The translations under genes were made by a program, and so were the position numbers. From the NCBI GenBank assembly GCA_965263225.1, contig CBDHHG010000035.1:558001-622000 (forward strand): DNA of 64,000 nucleotides, read 5' to 3'. This stretch comes from DT-111 sp965263225. Lineage in GTDB: Bacteria; Bacteroidota; Bacteroidia; Chitinophagales; Saprospiraceae. How positions within the stretch are numbered: the stretch's first letter is position 1; every line of letters begins with the position of its first letter. Shown piece after piece: positions 46,252 through 54,657 of this stretch. The notes beneath the pieces are model-generated. The model was given only the letters and a program-made list of their open reading frames with translations, did not search any database and was not told the DNA's origin.

Positions 46252-47457
46252 ATGTATGGAATGGTTCTTTTGCAGTTTATCTTTTGGAGTAGCCTTTTTT
46301 TTATCCTGCATACTTATTTTTTTTATCCACTTCTGTTGAAATGGTTAGGGCGAGGCAAATCCTTACACAGTATACTTTATCAAGCTGATGAGGACTGGCC
46401 GCAGGTATCTGTCTTGATGGCACTATACAATGAGGAAAAGGTAGTAGCCCAAAAACTGGAAAGCCTCCTGGCTCAGAATTATCCGAAGGATAAACTTCGT
46501 ATCTTCCTAGGGTCGGATTGTTCGACAGATGATACCAACCAGATCATTGAAAGATACGTACAAACCTTTGGGCACATACACTTTTTTCCGTTTACAGAGC
46601 GGCAAGGCAAACCTGGGGTTATTAATTTCCTGTCTCGGGAAGCTAATATCCAGGAACCCGAGTCTCCCAATCATATCTACTTAATCACCGATGCCAATGT
46701 TATTCTGACGCCCTCTACTATCACCCATCTTGTTCGACATTTCAAGGATACAAGCTTAGCGATAGTTGATGCACACATGGTACATACGGGAATGCGAGAG
46801 GAAGGGATTTCACATTCAGAGAATCAGTACATTTCTTCTGAAGTGCGACTTAAGGACCTGGAAGGTAGAGTGTGGGGCTATATGATGGGACCCTTCGGAG
46901 GATGTTATACGATTCGTTCTAATTATTTTACCCAGGTGCCTCCCAATTTTCTAGTTGACGACTTCTTTATTACCATGCAGGCCTTTGAGCGGGGAGGGAA
47001 AGCTATTAATGATTTAGAGGCTATTTGTCATGAGGCTGTTTCCCACGACTGGCGGGAGGAGTATCGCCGAAAATCTCGAATTTCAACCGGTAATTTTCAG
47101 AATCTATTTTTGTTTCCACACCTTTGGTGGCCACCCTTTCGGCCATTGTCTTTCGCCTTCTTCTCCCATAAAGTACTGCGCTGGTTGGTGCCTTTCTTCT
47201 TGATTTTGATGGGAATCAGCGTTATGGTTTTATCCTGGTATGGCAATGTCTTTTATCAATATCTATTCTGGGCAGCATTGGTAGGTGTAGTAGTGGTCCC
47301 TCTATCGGATATCGTCTTGACCGCACTAGGGGCCAATCTATTACTATTCAGACATATACGCTACTTTTTACTCATGAACTTAGCGCTCTTTGTCGGTTTC
47401 CTAAGATATATCAAGGGGGTGAAGAGTAGTATTTGGGAACCACCAAAACGCAACTAG
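46252..47457 (+). CDS. membrane glycosyltransferase family 2 protein
   Basis: A 401-residue inverting GT-A enzyme anchored in the inner membrane. There is one N-terminal helix (about 5-26), then a catalytic domain with VSVLMALYNEE, the GSDCSTDDT and TDANVIL acidic motifs, a VDDFFITMQ motif and the QxxRW-like RRKSRISTGNFQNL. Three or four C-terminal membrane segments follow (about 300-390). The layout is that of processive synthases such as cellulose or hyaluronan synthases, so it may make a polysaccharide. It converges with dciA, with a short hairpin (AGTTGGTA/TACCAACT, 47510-47529) in between. Confidence 0.92.
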   Translation: MYGMVLLQFIFWSSLFFILHTYFFYPLLLKWLGRGKSLHSILYQADEDWPQVSVLMALYNEEKVVAQKLESLLAQNYPKDKLRIFLGSDCSTDDTNQIIERYVQTFGHIHFFPFTERQGKPGVINFLSREANIQEPESPNHIYLITDANVILTPSTITHLVRHFKDTSLAIVDAHMVHTGMREEGISHSENQYISSEVRLKDLEGRVWGYMMGPFGGCYTIRSNYFTQVPPNFLVDDFFITMQAFERGGKAINDLEAICHEAVSHDWREEYRRKSRISTGNFQNLFLFPHLWWPPFRPLSFAFFSHKVLRWLVPFFLILMGISVMVLSWYGNVFYQYLFWAALVGVVVVPLSDIVLTALGANLLLFRHIRYFLLMNLALFVGFLRYIKGVKSSIWEPPKRN

Positions 47458-47555
47458 GGTCAAAAAGCGTTGCTCGCCTTTTACCGAGATCCATGTATTG
47501 ATGTACGCGAGTTGGTAAGGCTACCAACTTGGAAAAGAAGGCAGACTAAAAAACT

Positions 47556-47849
47556 TTATCGAATAATGACTTCTTCGATATAATTCTCGCCTAATTCTTC
47601 ATTAATAATCTTGATGATCTTTTCTTTACCATAGCTCAATTCTTGCCGGAGGGAGGCGGATTCGATGGTAATGTAGAGTTTGTTTCGTCTAAGCTTAATT
47701 TCTCGGGTGTACTTGTTGATGGAGGACCCCATCAATTTACTCCATACAGCGTTGATCTTGGTTTGGTTGAGCTTAGCCTTGAGACGATAGACTTCTAGCA
47801 TCTCTTTTAAGGCCTCCTTCAAGCTAACTTGGTTGGTGGCTTCTTTCAT
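47556..47849 (-). CDS. DUF721/DciA-like protein
   Basis: A 97-residue DUF721 (DciA-like) protein. DciA is the widespread loader or operator of the replicative helicase DnaB in bacteria without DnaC/DnaI. Marks: LKEMLEVYRLKAKLNQTKINAVWSKLMG and the beta part IKLRRNKLYITIESASLRQELSYGKEKIIKIINEELG. The start overlaps the recF stop by 4 bases (ATGA), so the two are translationally coupled. The protein is shorter than proteobacterial DciA and holds the core domain only. Confidence 0.85.
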   Translation of the reverse strand: MKEATNQVSLKEALKEMLEVYRLKAKLNQTKINAVWSKLMGSSINKYTREIKLRRNKLYITIESASLRQELSYGKEKIIKIINEELGENYIEEVIIR

Positions 47850-48955
47850 GATGATGAAGGTTCTGCAGTACCGTTAAAAATGACGAATTGAAGGTATTCG
47901 GTCTTGAGGTTACTAAGGATTTTGGATAATCTGTCTTGGGCTGTATCAGTAATGAAGACTTGTCCGTACTCACCTTGGATTAGCAGCTCTAGTAGGTGCT
48001 GGACTCTTTGATGGTCCAATTTATCAAAAATATCATCTAATAAAAGAAGGGGCGATGATTTTTTTTCATTTTTTAACCAATTGTACTGTGTCAATTTCAG
48101 GGCCAACACAAAGGATTTTAACTGTCCCTGAGAGGCAAATCTTTTCAAGGGTTGTTGCTCAATTTCAAAAGTCCAGTCGTCACGATGAATGCCCGCTGTA
48201 GTGCGTTGCAAGATTCGGTCTTTTTCGCGCCTCTGCTGCAACAAAATGGCTAACTCCTCTTCCAAAAGCATGGATTTGTAATGGCAGGCTACCTTTTCGC
48301 GTTCGCCGGAAATCAAATAGTGTAGTCGACGTAACTCGGGCTCAAAATCGATGGTAAGTGCTTTACGGTGAGCATGTATATATGCTGCCGGGGCCAGTAA
48401 TTGTTCATCGTAGACAGCAAGCAAATCCGGGACATAACGATTGTCAGCGGCCATTTGCTTCAGCGCTGAATTGCGTTGCTTGAGAACTTTATTGTAGGTG
48501 ATCAAATGACGCAGATAAGTAGGGTCCAGTTGGGATAAAGTGTTATCCACAAAACGCCTGCGTTCTTCACTGCCCTCATTGACGATGGAGGTATCATCTG
48601 GCGTGATGATGACTACTGGCAAGAGGCCAATATGCTCTGAAAGCCTCTGGTAAGGTACATCTCCGCGTTCCAACACCTTCTTTCTACCTTTACCTACCTT
48701 GGCCACTATTTTCTCGGGGCGCTTTGCTACTTCAAACTGACCCTCTAAACGAAAAAAATCTTCGCCGTGACGAACCAAGTTCAGATCGGTGAATCGAAAA
48801 TAACTCCGACCCATACAAAGGTAGTAGATGGCATCTAGGAGGTTGGTCTTTCCCATCCCATTCAAACCCACATATCCATTAATGGTAGGGCTACAGTCAA
48901 TGACTTGTTTTTCGTAATTCTTGAAATTGGTGAGTATTAGCCGCCTTAGATGCAA
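47846..48955 (-). CDS. recF: DNA replication and repair protein RecF
   Basis: A 369-residue SMC-like ATPase that helps load RecA at gaps. The N-terminal MHLRRLILTNFKNYEKQ is followed by Walker A GLNGMGKT at 30-37. Typical segments follow: YLCMGRSYF, the signature region FASQGQLKSFVLALKLTQ, and Walker B LLLLDDIFDKLD. The length is normal. It is coupled to dciA by a 4-base overlap. In the sequence is one perfect DnaA-box-like TTATCCACA (48543-48551), but it is inside the gene and alone. Confidence 0.95.
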   Translation of the reverse strand: MHLRRLILTNFKNYEKQVIDCSPTINGYVGLNGMGKTNLLDAIYYLCMGRSYFRFTDLNLVRHGEDFFRLEGQFEVAKRPEKIVAKVGKGRKKVLERGDVPYQRLSEHIGLLPVVIITPDDTSIVNEGSEERRRFVDNTLSQLDPTYLRHLITYNKVLKQRNSALKQMAADNRYVPDLLAVYDEQLLAPAAYIHAHRKALTIDFEPELRRLHYLISGEREKVACHYKSMLLEEELAILLQQRREKDRILQRTTAGIHRDDWTFEIEQQPLKRFASQGQLKSFVLALKLTQYNWLKNEKKSSPLLLLDDIFDKLDHQRVQHLLELLIQGEYGQVFITDTAQDRLSKILSNLKTEYLQFVIFNGTAEPSSS

Positions 48956-49014
48956 AATAGATTTCCTTTTAGTCTAAACCACTTCCTGTTCCTGCAAAAG
49001 TAGAAAGATTAGGT

Positions 49015-49045
49015 TTTGTTTTCAGCATAAAATCCTTTTTCTTTG
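49015..49045 (+). promoter_or_regulatory. promoter upstream of pdhA
   Basis: TTTG (49015-49018), a 19-base spacer, and TTTCTTTG (49038-49045), one base off the TAnnTTTG consensus. It should start transcription near 49051, about 225 bases before the pdhA start codon. Confidence 0.55.
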
Positions 49046-49152
49046 CGGCTTTAAAACAAGCGGGCAAGCAAGTGTGTTGTAACAATTATAACTACTTGTT
49101 GAAGAAAGATGAGGCTCCACATGGAAGTGCTGAACTAAGAAAGTGGACAAGG

Positions 49153-49183
49153 AAAATAAGCAGCATTAGAATTGCTTATTTTT
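49153..49183 (+). terminator. terminator-like hairpin in the pdhA leader
   Basis: AAAATAAGCA and TGCTTATTTT pair perfectly over 10 bases with a 10-base loop, and a U follows. It lies between the promoter and the pdhA start and is 95 bases upstream of the ATG. It may attenuate pdhA or end a short leader RNA. A second weak box TATCTTTA follows near 49212-49222. Confidence 0.5.
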
Positions 49184-49277
49184 GAATGCTTTCTTTTCCC
49201 TTTCGTTTAGAATTGCCTTATCTTTAAGAGAAACATGTGGAATTTTCTGCGAATATTCGCCAAAACCTATAATCATA

Positions 49278-50321
49278 ATGGATACTGTGGTTGAACAAAA
49301 GAAAAAAGCGACCAGAAGTAGAAAGTCGTCAAAACCTACCTATAGTAAGGAAATGTATCTGAACTGGTACGAAATGATGTTTCGGATCCGGAAGTTTGAG
49401 GAGCGAGCCTTGTTGATGTATGGACAGCAGAAGGTAAGAGGTTTTTGTCACGTATACATTGGCCAGGAAGCTGTGGCTGCAGGAATTGAGGCGGCAATTC
49501 GTCCAGAAGATGCCATCGTAACGGCTTATCGCCAGCATGGAACAGCGATTGGCCGAGGTTTATCCACTAATGCTTGTATGGCTGAGCTATTCGGAAAAGT
49601 GACTGGTGCGGTGAAAGGGAAAGGGGGGTCGATGCACTTTTTCTCGGCGGACCATCGCTACTTTGGTGGAAATGGTATAGTAGGAGCACAGATTCCAATT
49701 GGAACAGGTATTGGATTTGCAGAAAAATATAAAGGCACAGATAATCTTTGTGTAACCATGTTTGGAGATGGAGCAGCTCGCCAAGGTGCTTTGTACGAAT
49801 CCTTCAACATGGCTATGAACTGGAAACTACCCGTCCTGTATATCTGTGAGAATAATGGCTATGCTATGGGTACTTCCGTCGAACGTACGAGTAACGTTAC
49901 GGAACTGTATAAGGTGGGACATGCTTTTGATATGCCAAGTGAAGCGATCGATGGGATGAGTCCAGAATCTGTCTATGAAGGGGTGAAGAAGGCGGTGGAA
50001 CATATTCGCTCAGGAAAAGGTCCCTACTTCTTGGAGATTCGCACCTACAGATACAAAGGACATTCTGTATCCGATCCTGCTCGCTATAGAACCAAAGAAG
50101 AAGTTCAGGAATACAAAGATCGCGATCCTGTTAAAATGACGGAAGCACAGATCTTGAAAGATAAGATTGCCACGGCGGAGGAAATTGCTGCGATCAAGGA
50201 CATGATTAAGAAAGAGATTGATGCAGCGGTTAAATTTGCGGAAGAGTCACCGTATCCAGATCCTGCCGATCTATTTGAAGACAATTACACGCAGGAGGAC
50301 TATCCTTTTATCGTGGATTAA
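49278..50321 (+). CDS. pdhA: pyruvate dehydrogenase E1 component subunit alpha
   Basis: A 347-residue E1-alpha, which decarboxylates pyruvate with thiamine diphosphate in the pyruvate dehydrogenase complex. The start at 49278 (MDTVVEQKKKATRSRKSS) is preferred over the ATG at 49182, since the extra 32 residues are not typical. The ThDP motif begins at GDGAARQGALYESFNMA and ends at ENN. The phosphorylation-loop-like YRYKGHSVSDPARYRTKEE and the QHGTAIGRG segment are conserved. E1-beta and E2 are not in the window. The leader of 225 bases holds a hairpin. It ends in a strong terminator. Confidence 0.95.
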   Translation: MDTVVEQKKKATRSRKSSKPTYSKEMYLNWYEMMFRIRKFEERALLMYGQQKVRGFCHVYIGQEAVAAGIEAAIRPEDAIVTAYRQHGTAIGRGLSTNACMAELFGKVTGAVKGKGGSMHFFSADHRYFGGNGIVGAQIPIGTGIGFAEKYKGTDNLCVTMFGDGAARQGALYESFNMAMNWKLPVLYICENNGYAMGTSVERTSNVTELYKVGHAFDMPSEAIDGMSPESVYEGVKKAVEHIRSGKGPYFLEIRTYRYKGHSVSDPARYRTKEEVQEYKDRDPVKMTEAQILKDKIATAEEIAAIKDMIKKEIDAAVKFAEESPYPDPADLFEDNYTQEDYPFIVD

Positions 50322-50371
50322 TAGACGATTGGACGGATTGCTTTGAGCAATTTTGCCAATTAGATAGTTTC

Positions 50372-50413
50372 GGGCAAGCAGGGACCTAGGTCCTGCTTGC
50401 CCGATTTATTTTA
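50372..50413 (+). terminator. terminator after pdhA
   Basis: GGGCAAGCAGG and CCTGCTTGCCC pair over 11 bases. The inner GACC/GGTC can extend it, and a T-rich stretch follows to 50413. Confidence 0.75.
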
Positions 50414-50422
50414 TTCAGGGTC

Positions 50423-50452
50423 TTTGGCTGTACCAATATTTGTTTATCTTTG
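50423..50452 (+). promoter_or_regulatory. promoter of the TPR protein gene
   Basis: TTTG (50423-50426), an 18-base spacer, and TATCTTTG (50445-50452), which is a full match to the Bacteroidota consensus. Transcription should start near 50458, leaving a leader of about 160 bases. Confidence 0.7.
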
Positions 50453-50617
50453 CGAGGCTTTTTGAAAAAGCATTGACAAACGCCATCTAGAAATTCTTTT
50501 AAGCTGATTTTCAATAAACAGAATGGCGTTCTGGAAGCGGGTCTAGTCTGGTGTCAAAAAAGAAGATGCAGGCGACACCTGGAAGCAGTACTTATTCTAA
50601 ATTAATGGTTTGCAGTA

Positions 50618-51310
50618 ATGGCAAGAAGAAAAACAAATCGTAAGAAGGCGGACGAAACGCTAGTGGATATTGTAGAGGTGAAAGATCAGGCGCAAGGTTT
50701 TGTTGAGCAGAACCAGCGCATGGTGTTTGGTATAGGGATAGCTTTTATCCTTTTGGTTGGAGGCTACTTGTTTTACCAAAACTTGTACAAAGGACCACAA
50801 GAAAAAGAAGCAATGGAGCAAATGTTTAAAGCTCAGGAACAGTTTGAGCGTGATTCCTTTGCCTTAGCCTTGACTAATCCTGGTGGTGGATATGTAGGTT
50901 TCCTAGATATTATCGATTCCTATGGAGGAACCAAAGCTGCAAATCTGGCCAGTTACTATGCTGGTGTTTCTTACCTTAATTTGGGTCAATTTGAGGCTGC
51001 ACTTGACTACATGAAGAGCTTTAGCCCAGACGGAAGGGTAGGCCCGGTTATGAAATTTGGAGTACTAGGGGACATCCAGTCAGAACTCAACTTGATGGAT
51101 GATGCCATGAGCAACTACAAAAAGGCTATCAATGCAGGAGACAATGAAGTGCTAGCTGCCTATTATCTTAAAAAATTGGGTATGCTGTATGAGAAAAACG
51201 GCAATTTGGCAGATGCTAAGTCTTCTTACGAACGGGTGAAGTTTGACTTTCCCGATTCTCCTTATGCAACGGACATCGATAAGTATATCACTAGAGTAGC
51301 TGGCGAATAG
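50618..51310 (+). CDS. tetratricopeptide-repeat membrane protein
   Basis: A 230-residue protein. The basic N-terminus is cytoplasmic. One membrane helix lies at about 35-53 (MVFGIGIAFILLVGGYLFY), and the rest is outside. TPR motifs are seen in AANLASYYAGVSYLNLGQFEAALDYM and the stretch to ADAKSSYERVKFDFPDSP. The layout resembles YfgM, a periplasmic chaperone-like protein, but a firm link cannot be made. It is followed by its own terminator and then ribH; the two genes may be neighbours in related genomes. Confidence 0.88.
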   Translation: MARRKTNRKKADETLVDIVEVKDQAQGFVEQNQRMVFGIGIAFILLVGGYLFYQNLYKGPQEKEAMEQMFKAQEQFERDSFALALTNPGGGYVGFLDIIDSYGGTKAANLASYYAGVSYLNLGQFEAALDYMKSFSPDGRVGPVMKFGVLGDIQSELNLMDDAMSNYKKAINAGDNEVLAAYYLKKLGMLYEKNGNLADAKSSYERVKFDFPDSPYATDIDKYITRVAGE

Positions 51311-51334
51311 TCCTCTACTTTAGGCTGGATAAAG

Positions 51335-51368
51335 AAAAAAGGCAAGCAAACCCTGCTTGCCTTTTTTT
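51335..51368 (+). terminator. terminator after the TPR gene
   Basis: AAAAAAGGCAAGCA pairs with TGCTTGCCTTTTTT around a short loop. A U tract runs to 51368. It is a strong intrinsic terminator between the TPR gene and ribH. Confidence 0.85.
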
Positions 51369-51467
51369 GTTATATAGCCAAGGTAAATACATCTCGAAGT
51401 GATCACTCAAATGGCCACGCCTTTTGGGTGACTCAAAACTCGATAATAAGTTAAAAGAAATCATAGT

Positions 51468-51983
51468 ATGGCAAGTGCAAAGAAAAACCTCTCCACCTAC
51501 GACGAATCAAGCCTACCCAATGGCGAAGAATTTTCTGTTGGTATAGTAGTATCCGATTGGAATGCTGAAATAACACACGCTCTTTACGAGGGTTGTTTCG
51601 ATACTTTGGTTAAACATGGGGTTAAGGAAGATAAAATCTATACCGAACAAGTACCCGGTACCTTCGAATTACCAACGGCTGCTAAGATAGTTTTGGCACA
51701 CCATCATCCAGATGTCGTTATATGTATTGGTTGTGTGATTAAAGGAGAAACTAAGCATGATGAATACATCAATAATGCGGTATCGACAGCCCTGGCTAAT
51801 TTAGGAATGGTGAGTGGTAAACCGGTGATCTTTGGGGTACTCACCCCAAATACAGAGGAGCAGGCCAAAGACAGAGCTGGAGGCAAACATGGTAACAAAG
51901 GCGTGGAAGCAGCTGTTACAGCTTTACGTATGGCAGCTTTGAAAAAGAAACTCAGTAGCGCTAAAAAAACCATAGGTTTCTAA
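51468..51983 (+). CDS. ribH: 6,7-dimethyl-8-ribityllumazine synthase
   Basis: A 171-residue enzyme that joins 5-amino-6-ribitylaminouracil and dihydroxybutanone phosphate in riboflavin synthesis. Marks: VVSDWNAEITHALYEGCFDTL, the substrate loop VPGTFELPTAAKIV, IGCVIKGETKHDEYI with the catalytic His (KHD), and KPVIFGVLTPNTEEQAKDRAG. It is slightly longer than the usual 155 residues at both ends. Other riboflavin genes and an FMN riboswitch are not seen here. Confidence 0.96.
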   Translation: MASAKKNLSTYDESSLPNGEEFSVGIVVSDWNAEITHALYEGCFDTLVKHGVKEDKIYTEQVPGTFELPTAAKIVLAHHHPDVVICIGCVIKGETKHDEYINNAVSTALANLGMVSGKPVIFGVLTPNTEEQAKDRAGGKHGNKGVEAAVTALRMAALKKKLSSAKKTIGF

Positions 51984-52007
51984 CTGCACAGTTTCAAAAC
52001 ATAAGAA

Positions 52008-52038
52008 AAGGGGCAGCAATTTTACCTGCTAGCCCCTT
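52008..52038 (+). terminator. hairpin after ribH
   Basis: AAGGGGC(AGCA) and (TGCTA)GCCCCTT pair over about 11 bases with one bulge. It lies 24 bases after the ribH stop. No clear T tract is seen. Confidence 0.5.
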
Positions 52039-52219
52039 CCCAACAAAAGATGAAATAATATCTTGCTACAGCCTAATTAGAACGGCCCCTTGCCCTTTCA
52101 AGCTTGCTTCTGGGTACAAAGGGGGCTGAGATAGTTCCTTCCTAAAAAGAACAGTGAACGGACGAGTGAAATCAAAGCCATCTGATGCTCATCCGAACAC
52201 TGTACACGTTCTTGCTCAT

Positions 52220-54652
52220 CTAGTCATTCACCCTAAGCGCTTCAACGGGTGATTTCTTAGCTAGGCGAATCATCTGATAAGCAATACAGCTATAACTCAG
52301 GACCAAAACAATTAGTCCGGGAATTAGGAATAGACTCCAATGCAATTCCAAACGACTAGCAAAGGCATCTAGCCAGTACTGGGCCAGATATCCAGAAATG
52401 GGTACTGTCAGCAGTAAGGCTATAAAGATTAGCCGAGTGTACTGACGAGATAAGAGATGTAGTAGGGAGGCAACCGAAGCCCCTACTATTTTTCGTATCC
52501 CCACTTCCTTTTGCCTCACTCGCAGGTGGTAAGCCGCTAAAGAAAAGAGCCCCATAAAACAGATAAATAGACTCAGCAAGGTGTACATGCCAAATACCTG
52601 CCCGAGGCGCTTTTCTTGCTCATATTGTGCTTGTAAATTCTCGTCCAGGAAGCGGTACACGAATGGCTTTCCTGGCAAGAAACGTTCCCAAAGCTCTTCG
52701 ATCTGGGAAAGAGTTTGCGAGCTTGCTGTTGGAGTTAACTTAAGTAGTAGGTAAGCCATCCTACCTTGGTAGTATTCATTACTCTGTAACACAAGTGGCT
52801 TAATTTGGTGATCCAAGGATTCGAAATGGAAATCTTGTATGACTCCCTTGATATGGAAAATCTCCTGTCCATCCTCCGTGATTCTCACCAAGGCTTGCCC
52901 GACTGGTTCTTCTAATCCAAGCCGTCGAACTGCCGCCACATTTAAAAGCACTGCCGCCGAGTCATTTTCTGTAGAAGAGAATCCCTTGCCTTTCACCAGC
53001 GGGATATCCAATAATTGGGTGTATCCATCTCCTACGGTAACTCGATGCAAAGTGATAGATTCTTGATGGTTAGCATGCTTGTATTGATCTCCATGAATAA
53101 AACTATTGAAGCTTTGCACCCACAAGGAACCTGAACTTTCGCTTACGGCAGCGACTTCGTCTAATCCACGAAGGAAGGCTTGCGCTCCGGCAGGATCTCT
53201 TGTAAAGCTTCCCTCTAGCACTAGCACTCGCGCTTGATCAAAGCCTAAATCTTTGCTGGCTAGTAGTGATCGCTGTGCATGAATGACAAAAGTGGCCACC
53301 AAAAGTATGATGGCTACACTAAACTGGAAGATCATCAATACATCCCGGCTACTCAGCTTCGAGTTGTTCCTCTTGATAAATGGGTTGTAAAGTGTAATGG
53401 GAGCTATGGAGGACAACTTAATGGCAGGATAAACACCTGCGCTAAGACCTACGATAAGGATAACTAGTAGGTAAAGAAGTAAGTGTGTAAATGACCATTG
53501 GAGAGCCAATTTAACATCCAAAAAGGTATTGAAAAAAGGTAGGACAACTTTTACCATGAGCAAGCCGAAACTCATACCCAAGCCCGCCAGCAATGTTGAG
53601 CGCATTAAAAACTGTGATAGGATCTGCCCCTTACTTGCTCCAATGATCTTGCTAACTGCAATCTCTTTATCTCTTTTTGTGGATTGGATAGTAGAGAGAT
53701 TGATATAGTTGATCCCAGCCATGAGCAAGATGAAAAAGGCGATCAACAACAAGATCTGCAACAATTGCTGGTTTCCTGCGGCTTTCATTCTACCTGCTTT
53801 ATCCGTATCGAGGTGAAGAGCATGTAGGGCCTTTAGTTCGTAGGTAGGGATGGGAACGGCATCCATCGGAGAGGTGCCATTGGCTTCTTGCAATTGCCTA
53901 ATAGCTGGTAAAAAAAATTGATCAACTAAGGTAGGGAACTTAGCTTCCACCGTAGCATAATTCGTGCTGGGCCTAAGTTTAATATAACAATGAGCTGTCT
54001 TTAGGTTAAATTCCTCCTGGCTGAACCACGCGACCGTTGAAGCAGAGACTAGATAGTTGAAGGCAAAATGGGAGTGCTTCGGTGGCGTTTCACAGATAGC
54101 GGTTACGGTACTATTCCTGTGCCCAATTATGATCGTTTTGCCGATAGGATCGATATCCCCAAAGTACCGACGTGCAGTTTTTTCAGTCAACACGACGCTA
54201 TTGGGAGTAACCAATGCTATTTGGCGATCCCCGGCTAATAATTTCCAGCTGAAGACCTTCAAGAAGTTGCTATCTGCCAGGAATACTGCTTTTTCCAGGA
54301 AGTTACGCGTTTCACCATCTGATATGGGGATACTGATGTTTTGGTTATTATAGGGGCCAGAGATGGCCGTTGCAACTTCCACTTCAGGGTATTGATCCTC
54401 AAGAATTCTGGCGTAGGTATAAGGTACCGTTGCTTTAACTTGGTCCTCAGCGACAGCACTATTGCGCTCAACCATCTTGTAGATGTCACCTGAACGGTCG
54501 AAGAAACGATCGTAGTTGTATTCATGAAGTACATAAAGAACTATGAGGCAACAACTGGCGAAACCTACTGCGATGCCCAAAATATGTACCAGCGAATAGC
54601 CCCTCTGTTGCCAAAGTTGCCTAACACTAAGAAGTAAAGCCCTTTTAAACAT
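52220..54652 (-). CDS. FtsX/MacB-type ABC transporter permease
   Basis: An 810-residue permease with two MacB_PCD/FtsX halves. The N-terminal segment (about 22-42) is followed by a periplasmic domain, then three segments (about 300-450), a second periplasmic domain, and three more segments (about 690-800). FtsX marks are IAVSKIIGASKGQILSQFL and VGIRKIVGASVASLLHLLSRQ, and the C-terminal SPVEALRVND is usual. No ATPase is encoded nearby, so it needs one from elsewhere, such as the one at 38.3 kb. It starts 5 bases after the amidohydrolase gene on the same strand and is paralogous to the permease at 58.3 kb. Confidence 0.93.
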   Translation of the reverse strand: MFKRALLLSVRQLWQQRGYSLVHILGIAVGFASCCLIVLYVLHEYNYDRFFDRSGDIYKMVERNSAVAEDQVKATVPYTYARILEDQYPEVEVATAISGPYNNQNISIPISDGETRNFLEKAVFLADSNFLKVFSWKLLAGDRQIALVTPNSVVLTEKTARRYFGDIDPIGKTIIIGHRNSTVTAICETPPKHSHFAFNYLVSASTVAWFSQEEFNLKTAHCYIKLRPSTNYATVEAKFPTLVDQFFLPAIRQLQEANGTSPMDAVPIPTYELKALHALHLDTDKAGRMKAAGNQQLLQILLLIAFFILLMAGINYINLSTIQSTKRDKEIAVSKIIGASKGQILSQFLMRSTLLAGLGMSFGLLMVKVVLPFFNTFLDVKLALQWSFTHLLLYLLVILIVGLSAGVYPAIKLSSIAPITLYNPFIKRNNSKLSSRDVLMIFQFSVAIILLVATFVIHAQRSLLASKDLGFDQARVLVLEGSFTRDPAGAQAFLRGLDEVAAVSESSGSLWVQSFNSFIHGDQYKHANHQESITLHRVTVGDGYTQLLDIPLVKGKGFSSTENDSAAVLLNVAAVRRLGLEEPVGQALVRITEDGQEIFHIKGVIQDFHFESLDHQIKPLVLQSNEYYQGRMAYLLLKLTPTASSQTLSQIEELWERFLPGKPFVYRFLDENLQAQYEQEKRLGQVFGMYTLLSLFICFMGLFSLAAYHLRVRQKEVGIRKIVGASVASLLHLLSRQYTRLIFIALLLTVPISGYLAQYWLDAFASRLELHWSLFLIPGLIVLVLSYSCIAYQMIRLAKKSPVEALRVND

Positions 54653-54657
54653 GTTGA

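Noticed and set aside
48543..48551. DnaA-box-like TTATCCACA inside recF, a possible origin
   Set aside because: It is one site in a coding region, with no cluster of boxes, no AT-rich unwinding region and no dnaA or dnaN nearby.
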